Positions 28,143 to 39,275 are shown, numbered from the stretch's first letter. The stretch: DNA of 64,000 nt from Burkholderiaceae bacterium (GCA_021463505.1 JAJTYR010000012.1:1-64000); one strand, 5' to 3'. The notes: a model not told the origin generated them from the letters alone. Made by a program: numbers and translations.

Positions 28143-28473
28143 GTCTCTGGACGAAGCAGAAGGCCGCTGGCGCGCGCCGCCCGAGCTTCCGCGCCTTCGC
28201 CCGCGGAAGATCGACGTGCTGCTCGCGGCGCAGGGCTGGGACACGCTCGACACCGACGCCGTCCGCTTCGAAGTCCAGTGACCCGAGGGCACGCGCGCCG
28301 ACCATCTGCTGTGCGACCGCCATGGCTGGTCGCTGGCCGTGATCGAAGCCGGGCGCTGCTCGATCAGCCCGGGCGATGCGGCGGCGCAGGCGAAAGCCTG
28401 TGCGCAGCAACTCGGTGTGTCCTGCGCATTCATGGGCAATCGCGAAGAGGTTCTGTCCTGGCAGTGGCAGCGC
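28141..28473 (+). pseudogene. Relic resembling the N-terminus of type I restriction HsdR
   Basis: About 110 codons in one frame read like the nuclease-domain start of HsdR-type subunits: KIDVLLAAQGWDTLDTDAV, then ADHLLCDRHGWSLAVIEAG, QAKACAQQLGVSCAFMGN and REEVLSWQWQR. An in-frame TGA at 28279-28281 breaks it. The ExK motif of the PD-(D/E)XK nuclease reads EAG, so the catalytic Lys is lost. There is no plausible start codon with a Shine-Dalgarno site, no helicase part and no hsdM or hsdS, and the end runs into the neighbour gene's 3' end. I rely on remembered family consensus, so the family assignment needs a search. Confidence 0.6.
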
Positions 28474-28491
28474 GCTGCCTGCTTTGCGGCG

Positions 28492-29715
28492 CTATGCAGC
28501 GCAACTGCGAAAGCCCGCCGGTACGTCGTTGCGCCCAACCTGGAAGAAGTTGCGGTAGCGTGCATGGCGCATCCGCGGCTGCGTCATGAACGAGGCGCCG
28601 CGCAGCACCGGGCGGCCGTCGAACCACGGCGCCGAATACTCGCGATACGGGTGCGCGACGAAACCGGGAAAGGGTGCGAACGGGCTGCTCGTCCACTCCC
28701 AGACATCACCCCAGCGGAATCGCGCCCCCTGTGTCAGCGCGGCGCGCTCCCATTCGGCTTCGCCGGGCAGCCGCCGTCCTGCCCAGCGGCACCAGGCCTG
28801 CGCCTCGTGGTGCGTCAGGTGGCAGGCGGCCTCGGCGAGGTCCAGCGCCTGCCAGCGACCGTGGCGCCATTGCAGCCAGCGGCTGCCATCGCGTCGCAGG
28901 TAGCGCGGGGTCCGGGCACCGGATTCCGCCAGCCACTGCCGGCCGGCAGCCGCCCACCAGCGCGGCTGCGCGTAACCACCGGCTTCGGCGAAAGACAGGT
29001 ATTCGCCCCAGCGCACGGCCTGCGCGTCGATTTCGCAGGCGCGCACCGATACCTCCACCGGTGGTGATTCGTTGTCGAACGCAAACCCGGCTGCCTCGGG
29101 GCTGCCCAGTCGCCAGCGCCCGGCCGGGAGATTCAAGGCGGGGGGCGGCGACGGCAGCGCACGCGCCGCCCAGCGCGGATCGTCGATGGCGATCCCCAGG
29201 CCCTGGGCCATGTAGAGCGCGGCTTCGTGGTGCATGTCCTCGTGCAGCAGCGCCAGCCGGAAGAAGTAGAGCGCATCGTCGTGCTCCGGTGCTTCGGCCA
29301 GCAGCGCCAGCGTTGCGTCGAGCTGGCGCTGCAACTGCGCACGAGTCGCTGGCGCGTCGGGCAGCGGCAGCATCCAGCGGCTGTCGTGCGGCACGCGGCC
29401 CGAGTGGTACAGCGCGTCCGCATCGGCGGGTTGCGCCGGGCCGCGTGGTGTGTCCGGGTCGGCGCGTACGCCGCGCTCGCGCTGCGGATTGCGCTGCACC
29501 CAGTACGCCTGGAACCAGCCGATGTGCCCGAGTTCCCAGAGCGGCGGGTTCAGTTCGGCGCGCAGCGGCACCCGCAGTCCGGCCAGCGCCTTCTCGTAGG
29601 CGCCGAAGGTGGCCAGCGTGTCGGTCCGGCTCGCCTGCAGCGCCCGTGCGAGCGCCTGCTGCCCGCCCTGCCGGGCCACGGTGGCCGCATCGGCCGCGAG
29701 GCTCGCGTCGTGCAT
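28492..29715 (-). CDS. EgtB/SenA-like non-heme iron sulfoxide or selenoxide synthase
   Basis: 407 residues with a DinB-like N-terminal domain and a C-terminal formylglycine-generating-enzyme (SUMF1) domain. Iron ligands: His64 in LWELGHIGWF, plus His158, His162 and Glu164 in HEDMHHEA (the HX3HXE motif). ELNPPLWELGHIGWFQAYW and the long insertion RERGVRADPDTPRGP resemble SenA, the selenoneine synthase, more than the DASPVKWHLAHT form of classical EgtB. The C-terminus RFRWGDVWEWTSSPF is typical of both. No senB, senC, egtC or egtD is adjacent, so the product is uncertain. ATG 29715 has CGGAG upstream. Confidence 0.72.
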   Translation of the reverse strand: MHDASLAADAATVARQGGQQALARALQASRTDTLATFGAYEKALAGLRVPLRAELNPPLWELGHIGWFQAYWVQRNPQRERGVRADPDTPRGPAQPADADALYHSGRVPHDSRWMLPLPDAPATRAQLQRQLDATLALLAEAPEHDDALYFFRLALLHEDMHHEAALYMAQGLGIAIDDPRWAARALPSPPPALNLPAGRWRLGSPEAAGFAFDNESPPVEVSVRACEIDAQAVRWGEYLSFAEAGGYAQPRWWAAAGRQWLAESGARTPRYLRRDGSRWLQWRHGRWQALDLAEAACHLTHHEAQAWCRWAGRRLPGEAEWERAALTQGARFRWGDVWEWTSSPFAPFPGFVAHPYREYSAPWFDGRPVLRGASFMTQPRMRHARYRNFFQVGRNDVPAGFRSCAA

Positions 29716-29944
29716 CGAAGCTCCGTTGCCGTCATCGACGGGATGCCGGGCCGCACCGGGCCGCTCGCTGCGGCCGGCGCCGGGGACGCCCGACACCTCG
29801 AGCATAGCGAGCACGACGCGCCGGGGCGCGGATGGCACCAGTGGCGGTGCGGGATGCGCGGCCCGGGTTAACATCCGCCGGTACTCGAACCAGGGGCGGC
29901 GCGGTGCCGGACGCGCTTGCGACGCCTCGCCTGCGGCCGTTCTC

Positions 29945-31075
29945 ATGATCCATCGCATCACCGTGCTCGGCGCCGGCTTCGCCGGCCTGTCCGCCGTGCG
30001 CGAACTGCGCCGGCGCGATCCGCAGGTCGCGATCACGCTGGTTGCGCCGCGCCCCGAGCTGCACTATCTGCCGGGCATCATCTGGATTCCCGGCGGCCTG
30101 CGCCGGCGCGAACAGCTGGTGGTGCCGCTGGGCCGCTACTTCGAGCGTATGCGCGTGCAGTTCGAGGCTGCCGAGGTCACCGGCCTGCGCGACGGTGGCC
30201 GTGTGGTCCAGACCAGCGCTGGCGAAGTCGTCAACGATGCGCTGGTGATTGCCACCGGCGGGCGCTTCATCAGGAAGCTTGCGGGCATCGAACACGCGAT
30301 CACGCCCTGCGAGGGCATCGCGGCCGCCGAGCGCATCCGCGACCGGCTGCGCGCGATGCAGGGTGGCACGATCGCGCTCGGGTTTGCCGGCAACCCGAAG
30401 GAGCCGGCGGCGATGCGCGGCGGGCCGATGTTCGAGTTCCTGTTCGGCATCGACGCGCAGCTGCGCCGCGAGGGTCGGCGCGAGCGCTTCGAGCTGGTGT
30501 TCTTCAGCCCCGCACCGCAACCGGGGAACCGTCTCGGCCCGAAGGCGGTCGCGCACCTGCTGGCCGAGATGGTGCGGCGCGGCGTGCGCACGCACCTCGG
30601 GCACAAGCTGGTGCGCTTCGATGCCGATCGGGTGGTCACCGAGGGCGGCGAGTTCCCCGCCGACCTGATCCTGTTCATGCCGGGGATGACCGGCAACGCC
30701 TGGTTCGATGCCACCGATCTGCCGCGTTCACCCGGCGGTCTGGTGCAGGCCGATGCGCAGTGCCGCGTGCCGGGTCGCGAGCGCGTCTACGTGGTCGGCG
30801 ATTCGGGCAGTTTTCCCGGGCCGGACTGGCTGCCCAAGCAGGCGCACATGGCCGATCTGCAGGCTGCGGCGGCAGCAGTCAATCTGCTGGCCGACCTGCG
30901 GGGCAACGCCTCGAACGAGACCTTCAAGGTCGAACTGGTGTGCATCGTCGATGCGATGGATCGCGGCACGCTGGTGTTCCGCAACCAGCGACGCAACCTG
31001 CTGCTGCCGTCGGCGCGGGTGTTCCACTGGGCCAAGCGGGCCTTCGAGTGGAACTACCTGCGGCGCTATCGCTGA
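29945..31075 (+). CDS. FAD-dependent oxidoreductase, Sqr/NDH-2-like
   Basis: 376-residue flavoprotein with the FAD motif VLGAGFAGLSAVRELR at 6-21, a second nucleotide-binding region, and VYVVGDSGSFPGPDWLPKQAHMADLQA, the FAD/quinone segment typical of sulfide:quinone reductase and type II NADH dehydrogenases. Cys in ITPCEG (~118) and in ELVCIVD (~332) could be the redox pair of an SQR-like enzyme. C-terminal amphipathic region, no signal peptide. Divergent from the SenA-like gene. Sulfide oxidation is inferred, not shown; a non-SQR quinone reductase is possible. Confidence 0.72.
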   Translation: MIHRITVLGAGFAGLSAVRELRRRDPQVAITLVAPRPELHYLPGIIWIPGGLRRREQLVVPLGRYFERMRVQFEAAEVTGLRDGGRVVQTSAGEVVNDALVIATGGRFIRKLAGIEHAITPCEGIAAAERIRDRLRAMQGGTIALGFAGNPKEPAAMRGGPMFEFLFGIDAQLRREGRRERFELVFFSPAPQPGNRLGPKAVAHLLAEMVRRGVRTHLGHKLVRFDADRVVTEGGEFPADLILFMPGMTGNAWFDATDLPRSPGGLVQADAQCRVPGRERVYVVGDSGSFPGPDWLPKQAHMADLQAAAAAVNLLADLRGNASNETFKVELVCIVDAMDRGTLVFRNQRRNLLLPSARVFHWAKRAFEWNYLRRYR

Positions 31076-31160
31076 GCGAGCACCCGGGGGATCGTTCGGG
31101 GGAGAGATCGTCTGGATCGCCCGGCGCCCCGGCAACGGGGCCCGGCGAGTCGTGTCGTCG

Positions 31161-31364
31161 TCAGGCCGACTGGATGTTCGACGCCTGCTTGCCCTTGGGT
31201 CCGGCGACGACGTCGAATTGGACCTTCTGACCTTCCTTCAGCGACTTGAAGCCGTTCATCTGGATCGCGGAGAAGTGCGCGAAGAGATCCTCGCCTCCGT
31301 CGTCGGGCGTGATGAAGCCGTAGCCCTTCGAATCGTTGAACCACTTGACGGTGCCTGTAGCCAT
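31161..31364 (-). CDS. Cold-shock protein, CspA family
   Basis: 67-residue single-stranded nucleic-acid binding OB-fold protein; RNP motifs KGYGFIT and DLFAHFS with aromatic residues intact. It acts as an RNA chaperone. The ATG is preceded by AAGGA- and AGG-rich sequence. A promoter ~190 nt upstream (see entry) implies a long 5' leader, as in cold-inducible csp genes. Which paralogue this is cannot be told from one copy. Confidence 0.95.
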   Translation of the reverse strand: MATGTVKWFNDSKGYGFITPDDGGEDLFAHFSAIQMNGFKSLKEGQKVQFDVVAGPKGKQASNIQSA

Positions 31365-31558
31365 GCCTGCCTATCCTTCGTTGTCAATGGACGAGGTCGG
31401 CCAGACTCTGGGCTGAGAAGAGTGGCGCCCGATGCGCCCGGATCTCACTGACACGACCAGCTGCGCCGCCGGCGCCTTGAAAGCAGGCGGGCCGTCCCCC
31501 ACCTGCACTTCGTCATGGAAGGGCGACCCGGTCGCAAAAGACCCCGGATAGCGCTGGG

Positions 31559-31587
31559 ATTCTTTGGCAAAAATGTTCGTGCGTCAA
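31559..31587 (-). promoter_or_regulatory. Promoter of the cold-shock gene
   Basis: On the minus strand TTGACG (31587-31582), then 17 bp, then AAGAAT (31564-31559). The predicted start near 31552 gives a leader of ~188 nt before the cold-shock ATG. The 330-bp interval 31365-31694 holds this leader and the rightward clpS promoter, with no other gene seen. Confidence 0.55.
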
Positions 31588-31659
31588 GGGTGATTCGGCA
31601 AATCCCTGACACCTTCGTGAAGCCGGTCACGCTCGTCGGAAAAGCCTCCCGATCGGTTG

Positions 31660-31687
31660 TTGCACAGGGGGCATGACTCGCTAGAAT
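31660..31687 (+). promoter_or_regulatory. clpS promoter, -10 box abutting the start codon
   Basis: TTGCAC (31660-31665) and TAGAAT (31682-31687) with a 16-bp spacer. The clpS ATG at 31695 lies only 7 nt past the -10 hexamer, so the transcript would begin at or next to the start codon and lack a ribosome-binding site. Confidence 0.6.
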
Positions 31688-31694
31688 GGGGTGC

Positions 31695-31999
31695 ATGGCG
31701 ACACGGCAGGAACCCTCCACCGTTCTCGAGCGCAAGGAGAGGCGGCTCGAGCCGCCGCCGATGTACCAGGTGATGTTGCTCAATGACGACTTCACCCCGA
31801 TGGAGTTCGTGGTAAGCGTGTTGCAGAGGTTTTTCGGCATGGGCCGGGAGAAGGCGACGCAGGTGATGCTCAGAGTGCATCGGGAAGGGCGCGGCGTCTG
31901 CGGGGTGTATCCGCGCGACGTTGCCACCACGAAGGTCGAGCAGGTCAGCAGTTACTCACGCCAGCATCAGCATCCGCTGCAGTGCGTGATGGAGGAAGC

Positions 32000-32003
<4 letters not shown>
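31695..32003 (+). CDS. clpS: ATP-dependent Clp protease adaptor ClpS
   Basis: Adaptor that hands N-degron substrates to ClpAP. 102 residues. [21 protein letters not shown] holds the Asn-Asp substrate pocket, and the ClpA-binding end [18 protein letters not shown] is intact. ATG 31695 is preferred; ATG 31686 overlaps the -10 element. Its stop overlaps the clpA start by 4 nt (ATGA). Confidence 0.96.
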
Positions 32004-34309
<2,306 letters not shown>

Positions 34310-34363
34310 CGGGAGCCGCTGATCGCCGCAATCGCGAAAAGACCATGAGCCAGATCAAGGCAC

Positions 34364-34390
34364 GCGCATTGCTGCGCTGACAGCATGCGC
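34364..34390 (+). terminator. Hairpin after clpA
   Basis: GCGCAT-GCTG pairs with CAGC-ATGCGC (10 bp with one bulged T) over a 6-base loop, 55 bp past the clpA stop. No U-run, so termination efficiency is uncertain; it may be a leader element of the cytochrome gene downstream. Confidence 0.35.
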
Positions 34391-34478
34391 CGATGACCTG
34401 CATGACATCGGTGATGGCCGTGACGGGCCTGCAGCGCTGGCGATCGGCAGCGCGGGCGTGTGACGCCGGGGCGTCGGC

Positions 34479-35129
34479 GTGAGGTCGATCCGCGGGTTTT
34501 TTCGCGCGCTGCGCAATCCTCCGAAACCCGGCACCACCGTCGGGCGCCTCGTGGGCGCCGGGGTCGGCGCCGCGGCGATCGCGGCGATCGCGATCTACGC
34601 GGTGGTGTTCTATCCGCTGCTCGAAGTCACCAACTCCACCGAATTCTGCGTCTCCTGCCACTCGATGGAAGCCACCGTGTACCAGGAGTACCGGAAGTCG
34701 GCGCACTACTCGAACCCGTCCGGCGTGCGTGCCGGCTGCCCTGATTGCCACGTCCCGAAGCAACTGGGCCCGAAGCTGGTCGCCAAGGTGCGCGCCGCGA
34801 AGGACGTCTGGCACGAGATGCTGGGCACGATCGACACCCCGGAGAAGTTCGAGGCGCATCGCTGGCGCATGGCCAATGCAGTCTGGTCGATGATGGAGCG
34901 CACCGATTCGGTCACCTGCCGTTCCTGTCACGCGTGGGATTCGATGGACCTCGAGGGGCAGGACCGCATCGCCAGGCGCAGGCATCGCTCGGCGATGGAC
35001 GAAGGGCGCACCTGCATCGAATGCCACAAGGGGCTGGTGCACAGGCGGCCGCGGGCGCCGGACAGCGACGGCGCGTCGGAGCGCGGCGCGGACGGCGGCG
35101 CGCCAGGTCAGGCCGGCGGTTCCGGCTGA
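34479..35129 (+). CDS. NapC/NirT-family tetraheme cytochrome c, membrane-anchored
   Basis: 216-residue quinol-linked multiheme cytochrome. One membrane helix (about 23-48) anchors a periplasmic domain with four CXXCH heme sites at 57-61, 87-91, 147-151 and 179-183 (CVSCH, CPDCH, CRSCH, CIECH). Such proteins pass electrons between the quinone pool and periplasmic enzymes. GTG start at 34479; the C-terminal ~25 residues are low-complexity. It is followed by FccA- and FccB-like genes, so the likely role is linking them to the quinone pool. No nap or nir catalytic subunit is nearby. Confidence 0.9.
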   Translation: MRSIRGFFRALRNPPKPGTTVGRLVGAGVGAAAIAAIAIYAVVFYPLLEVTNSTEFCVSCHSMEATVYQEYRKSAHYSNPSGVRAGCPDCHVPKQLGPKLVAKVRAAKDVWHEMLGTIDTPEKFEAHRWRMANAVWSMMERTDSVTCRSCHAWDSMDLEGQDRIARRRHRSAMDEGRTCIECHKGLVHRRPRAPDSDGASERGADGGAPGQAGGSG

Positions 35130-35178
35130 AGCCGGGGCATGACCGGGTGTTTTCGGTAACCAGGGAGGAGGAGACGCA

Positions 35179-35823
35179 ATGAGGAAGACTGCATTGGGGG
35201 CCGCGCTGCTGCTGGCGGGCGCGGCGTGGGCAGGCGGCGCCGCGGCGCAGGGGGTGCCAGTGTCGGTGCTGGCGGGCAACTGCGTGGGTTGTCACGGCAT
35301 CGACGGCGTCAGCGGCGGACCGGCCACGCCGAGCATCGCCGGCATGTCGAAGGTCTACTTCGTCAACGCGATGCTGTCTTACAAGTACGGCAAGGACCTC
35401 GAGAAGATCGAGGCGGCTGCGAAGAAGCTGAAAATCGACCCGGACGACGTCGAGGGCCATGAGCGTCTTGCGACCGTGATGGACCGCATGGCCAAGGGCT
35501 ACAGCGACGAGGAGATCGGTGCGCTGGCCGACTACTTCGCCGGCAAGCGTCACGTGGCGGCGATCCAGCCGTACAACGCGGCGCTGGTCGCCAGGGGCAA
35601 GCGTGTGCACGACGACGCCTGCGAGAAGTGCCATGAGGACGGCGGTCGCAAGGGCGATGGCGCGGGCGTGCTGGCCGGGCAGTGGATGCCGTACCTGAAT
35701 CACTCGATCATGGATTTCAACGCCGGACATCGCGGGATGCCGAAGAAGATGCGCGCCAACATGAAGGACCTGACCGACAAGGACTTCGAGGCGCTGGTGC
35801 AGTTCTACGCCAGCCAGAAGTGA
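35179..35823 (+). CDS. Diheme cytochrome c subunit, FccA/cytochrome c4-like
   Basis: 214-residue secreted c-type cytochrome. Sec signal peptide at 1-24 (cleavage near AAAQG), heme sites CVGCH at 35-39 and CEKCH at 148-152, with axial Met candidates in [12 protein letters not shown] and HRGMPKKM. The two-domain layout fits the diheme subunit of flavocytochrome c sulfide dehydrogenase or cytochrome c4. It lies 13 bp before an FccB-like flavoprotein, with strong GGAGGAGGA upstream of its own ATG. Confidence 0.85.
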   Translation: MRKTALGAALLLAGAAWAGGAAAQGVPVSVLAGNCVGCHGIDGVSGGPATPSIAGMSKVYFVNAMLSYKYGKDLEKIEAAAKKLKIDPDDVEGHERLATVMDRMAKGYSDEEIGALADYFAGKRHVAAIQPYNAALVARGKRVHDDACEKCHEDGGRKGDGAGVLAGQWMPYLNHSIMDFNAGHRGMPKKMRANMKDLTDKDFEALVQFYASQK

Positions 35824-35836
35824 GGGGGACAAGACC

Positions 35837-37138
35837 ATGACGAACATTGCACGCAGGGACTTCGTCCTCGGCACCGGCGCGGCCGGCCTCGCGCTGGCGG
35901 CGCCGGGTTTCGCGATCGCGCAGGGCAGGAAGAAAGTGGTCGTCGTCGGCGGCGGCATTGGCGGGTGCACGGTGGCCAGTTACGTGCGTCTGGGCGATCC
36001 GTCGATCGAGGTGACGCTGATCGAGCCCAACAAGACCTATCACACCTGCTTCATGAGCAACGAAGTGATCGGCGGCGAGCGCAAGCTCGAGTCGATCGCG
36101 TTCGGCTACGACGGCCTGCGCAAGCGCGGCGTGAACGTGGTGCACGACACGGTGACCGGTATCGATGCCGCCGGGCGCACCGTGAAGACCGCCGGCGGCG
36201 GCAGCTACGGCTACGACCGGCTGGTGGTGGCGCCCGGGATCGACTTCAAGTGGACCGGCATCGAAGGCTACGACCAGGCGGCGGCCGAGAAGATCCCGCA
36301 CGCCTGGAAGGCCGGCGCGCAGACCGTGCTGTTGCGCAGGCAGCTCGAGGCGATGCGCGACGGCGGCACCGTGGTGATCTGCCCGCCGCCCGCGCCGTTC
36401 CGCTGCCCGCCCGGACCGTACGAGCGCGCCAGCCTGATCGCGGGCTACCTGCAGCGGCACAAGCCGAAGTCGAAAGTGCTGATCGTCGACGCCAGCTCTG
36501 CCTTCTCGAAGCAGGGGCTGTTCATCGGCGGCTGGAAGGCGCTGTACGGCTACGGAACGCCGAACGCGCTGATCGAATGGATCAGCAGCGAGAAGACCGA
36601 CGGCGGCATCGGCAAGCTCGACGCCGCGAAGCTCACGGTCACCACGAAGTTCGGCGACACGCACAAGGCCGACGTGCTCAACCTGATCCCGGCGCAGAAG
36701 GCGGGCAGGATTGCCACCGACGCCGGGCTCACCGGCACCGGCGACTGGTGTCCGGTCGACATGGCAACGTTCGAGTCGAAGATCCACAAGGGAATCCACG
36801 TGATCGGCGATGCGGCGGTGGCCTCGACCATGCCCAAGTCGGGTTACTCGGCGAACTCGCAGGCCAAGGTGACCGCGGCGGCCGTCGTGGCATTGCTGAA
36901 GGGGCAACAGCCGGGCACGCCGAACTACGTCAACACCTGCTACAGCGTGGTGGGCAAGGACTACGGCATCTCGGTGGCCAACGTCTACCACCTTGGGCAG
37001 GACGACAAGGGCGCGCAGGTCATCAAGGCGGTCTCGGGCGGCGTGAGCCCGGCCAATGCGTCGGCCGAATACCGGCGTCGCGAGGTCGAGTACGCGCACA
37101 GCTGGTTCACGAACATCACTCACGACGTGTTCGGCTGA
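35837..37138 (+). CDS. fccB: Flavocytochrome c sulfide dehydrogenase, flavin subunit
   Basis: 433-residue periplasmic FAD protein, predicted to oxidise sulfide. Twin-arginine signal ([19 protein letters not shown]), FAD motif [17 protein letters not shown], and [13 protein letters not shown] with Cys71 at the place of the covalently FAD-linked Cys in Allochromatium FccB. Cys190 (FRCPPGPYE) and Cys368 ([12 protein letters not shown]) fit the redox disulfide pair. The C-terminal FCSD domain is complete. It forms a unit with the diheme and tetraheme cytochromes upstream, and a terminator follows. Confidence 0.9.
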   Translation: MTNIARRDFVLGTGAAGLALAAPGFAIAQGRKKVVVVGGGIGGCTVASYVRLGDPSIEVTLIEPNKTYHTCFMSNEVIGGERKLESIAFGYDGLRKRGVNVVHDTVTGIDAAGRTVKTAGGGSYGYDRLVVAPGIDFKWTGIEGYDQAAAEKIPHAWKAGAQTVLLRRQLEAMRDGGTVVICPPPAPFRCPPGPYERASLIAGYLQRHKPKSKVLIVDASSAFSKQGLFIGGWKALYGYGTPNALIEWISSEKTDGGIGKLDAAKLTVTTKFGDTHKADVLNLIPAQKAGRIATDAGLTGTGDWCPVDMATFESKIHKGIHVIGDAAVASTMPKSGYSANSQAKVTAAAVVALLKGQQPGTPNYVNTCYSVVGKDYGISVANVYHLGQDDKGAQVIKAVSGGVSPANASAEYRRREVEYAHSWFTNITHDVFG

Positions 37139-37183
37139 GCACGCCGGGGCTGTTCGCGCGACCCGGCGCGATGCGCCGGTGCC

Positions 37184-37205
37184 AACGGGGCCGCAAGGCC
37201 CCGTT
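37184..37205 (+). terminator. Terminator of the fcc cluster
   Basis: AACGGGGCC (37184-37192) and GGCCCCGTT (37197-37205) form a perfect 9-bp stem with a stable GCAA tetraloop, 45 bp past the fccB stop. Only a weak T-rich tail follows. Confidence 0.65.
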
Positions 37206-37289
37206 CGCGTTCCTGCCGCAAAGACCGTGCTCGCAGCGTCACCGACGCGGCTGCCGGGGCAGCCGCTTGCGATGTCGTATAGTTCACGC

Positions 37290-37790
37290 ATGCTTCGACG
37301 CAGCGATTCGATCCTCCTGCTGGGTGCCGTGCTGGCGGTGGGCGCGGTCGGCGTTGCGCTCGTGCTGCAGCACGCGTTCGGCATCGAGCCCTGCGCCTGG
37401 TGCACCTTCCAGCGGTTGCTGTTCCTGCTGTTCGGCGCATTCGCGGTGCTCGGCCGGCTCGCGCGCGGCTCGCGCGCTGCGCTTGCGGCCTCGTCGGCGC
37501 TGGCCGTGGTGGCGGCGCTCGGCGGGTTGTGGGCTGCGCTGCACCAGCAGTTCGTTGCCGCACAGAGCCTGTCGTGCGCATTCACTTTCGCCGATCGGGC
37601 GCTGATGAACCTGCGGCTCGACGAAACCCTGCCGTGGCTGTTCGAAGCCACCGCCTCGTGCCGCGACGCCAATGCGCCGCTGCTCGGCGTGCCGTTCGCG
37701 CTGTGGAGCGCGACGCTGTTCGTGCTGCTGGTGCTGCTTGCGGCGCGCGCCGCATGGATGGCGCGCACCGCGCCGGAGAAACCCGCATGA
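37290..37790 (+). CDS. dsbB: Disulfide bond formation protein B
   Basis: Inner-membrane protein that reoxidises DsbA and passes electrons to quinones. 166 residues with four membrane helices. First Cys pair Cys35-Cys38 (CAWC), second pair Cys96 and Cys124, matching DsbB topology. ATG 37290 is preferred; the -10-like TATAGT at 37278-37283 lies only 6 nt upstream, and an in-frame ATG at 37272 would sit inside that promoter. Overlaps tal by 4 nt. Confidence 0.93.
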   Translation: MLRRSDSILLLGAVLAVGAVGVALVLQHAFGIEPCAWCTFQRLLFLLFGAFAVLGRLARGSRAALAASSALAVVAALGGLWAALHQQFVAAQSLSCAFTFADRALMNLRLDETLPWLFEATASCRDANAPLLGVPFALWSATLFVLLVLLAARAAWMARTAPEKPA

Positions 37791-38722
37791 ACGCACTCGA
37801 CCAACTGAAGCGCTTCACCACGGTCGTCGCCGACACCGGCGACTTCAATGCGATGCGCGCCTACGCGCCGCGTGACGCGACCACCAATCCGACGCTGATC
37901 CTGAAGGCGGCGCAGAAGCCCGAGTACCGGGCGCTGCTCGCGCAGACGGTGGCTGCGCATCCGGACGAGACGGCAGCCGGCGTCTGCGACCGGCTGCTGG
38001 TGCGCTTCGGGCAGGAGATCCTGTCGATCGTCCCGGGCCGCGTCTCCACCGAAGTCGACGCACGGCTGTCGTTCGACGGGGAGGCGACGCTCGCCAGGGC
38101 GCGCCGCATCGTCGGGCTCTACGACGAGGCCGGCATCGGCCGCGAGCGGGTGCTGATCAAGGTGGCCTCCACCTGGGAAGGCATCCGCGCGGCCGAGGTG
38201 CTGGAGAACGAAGGCATCCACTGCAACCTGACGCTGCTGTTTTCGTTCGCCCAGGCGGTGGCCTGCGCCGACGCCGGCGTGACGCTGATCTCGCCGTTCG
38301 TCGGACGCATCTTCGACTGGCATCGCAAGCGCGACGGCGTCGATTACGCGCCCGACGACGACCCGGGCGTGCAGTCGGTGCGGCGCATCTACGGCTACTT
38401 CAAGAAATTCGGCTACCCCACCGAGGTGATGGGAGCGAGCTTTCGCAATACCGGTCAGGTGCTGGCGCTGGCCGGCTGCGATCTGCTCACGATCAGCCCG
38501 GAACTGCTGGAAGCGCTGCGCGACGCCACGCAGGCGGTCGAGCGCAGGCTCGATCCGGCGCGCGCGCGCGAAGAGGCGGTGGAGCGTGTGCGCTTCGACG
38601 AGAAGCAGTTCCGCTGGGCGCTCAACGAAGACGCGATGGCCACCGAGAAGCTGGCCGAGGGCATCCGCCATTTCGCGGCCGACGTGGTGAAGCTGGAAGC
38701 GCTGGTGGCCGCGGCGCGCTGA
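37787..38722 (+). CDS. tal: Transaldolase
   Basis: Pentose-phosphate pathway enzyme transferring a dihydroxyacetone unit between sugar phosphates. 311 residues, subfamily 1 (TalB-like). Asp16 in [20 protein letters not shown]-like segment ([14 protein letters not shown]) and the Schiff-base Lys125 in [28 protein letters not shown] and [12 protein letters not shown] are conserved. Coupled to dsbB by an ATGA overlap. Confidence 0.95.
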   Translation: MNALDQLKRFTTVVADTGDFNAMRAYAPRDATTNPTLILKAAQKPEYRALLAQTVAAHPDETAAGVCDRLLVRFGQEILSIVPGRVSTEVDARLSFDGEATLARARRIVGLYDEAGIGRERVLIKVASTWEGIRAAEVLENEGIHCNLTLLFSFAQAVACADAGVTLISPFVGRIFDWHRKRDGVDYAPDDDPGVQSVRRIYGYFKKFGYPTEVMGASFRNTGQVLALAGCDLLTISPELLEALRDATQAVERRLDPARAREEAVERVRFDEKQFRWALNEDAMATEKLAEGIRHFAADVVKLEALVAAAR

Positions 38723-38780
38723 CGCGCCGCCCTGCAATCCCGCGCTGACGCGCCGCGTCACGATGCCGCGCGCGGCTGCG

Positions 38781-39275
38781 CTACCAGATTCCCATCGAAA
38801 CCCCGGCGGCGAGTGTGGCGCCGAGTCTGCGCGCGCGCGCGAGCGCGGCCGCGTCGATCCGCTTGGGTGCGAGGATGGCTTCGGGCGTCTGCGCGTGCGT
38901 GATCACGATCAGCGGCTCGGCCACTGGCTTCATCCGCCAGCCAGTGGCGATGCGCGCGATCTGCCGCGCGGCCCCCTGGCCGTCGGAGCCGGCGCAGACC
39001 AGTGTCGCGTACGGCCGGCCTTCGACGCGCCCGAGCGCGGCGTAGTAGCTGCGGTCGAAGAAGTCCTTCATCATGCCGGCCATCGCGCCGAGGTTTTCAG
39101 GGGTGGCGAACAGCGCCGCGTCGGCGGCGACGAGCTCGCCGGGTTGCGCCTCGTCGGCGCGGCGCACCGACAGCACGATGCCTTCCTGGGTGACGGCGCC
39201 TTCGCAGAAGGCGTCGACCAGCTGGCGCGTGCCGCCGGTCATCGTCCACCAGACGACCAGCAGGCGCCGGCTCAC
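38781..39275 (-). CDS. Flavodoxin-like NAD(P)H-dependent oxidoreductase
   Basis: 164-residue flavodoxin-fold protein, probably FMN-binding: [19 protein letters not shown] supplies the phosphate loop and [22 protein letters not shown] the flavin ring loop. GTG start at 39273-39275 overlaps the dut stop (GTGA). No partner is obvious. Substrate unknown; family members include quinone and azo reductases. Confidence 0.82.
   Translation of the reverse strand: MSRRLLVVWWTMTGGTRQLVDAFCEGAVTQEGIVLSVRRADEAQPGELVAADAALFATPENLGAMAGMMKDFFDRSYYAALGRVEGRPYATLVCAGSDGQGAARQIARIATGWRMKPVAEPLIVITHAQTPEAILAPKRIDAAALARARRLGATLAAGVSMGIW

Noticed and set aside
31382-31387. Perfect TTGACA on the minus strand before the cold-shock gene
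   Set aside because: It is 18 nt from the ATG, so its -10 would fall on the start codon; a better promoter lies at 31559-31587.
34345-34380. 11-codon ORF (MSQIKARALLR) after clpA
   Set aside because: Too short, no Shine-Dalgarno site and no context for a leader peptide.
35717-38761. Open frame of ~1,000 codons on the minus strand across fccAB, dsbB and tal
   Set aside because: Opposite-strand shadow of well-supported genes with Arg/His-rich, non-protein-like composition and no recognisable domain.
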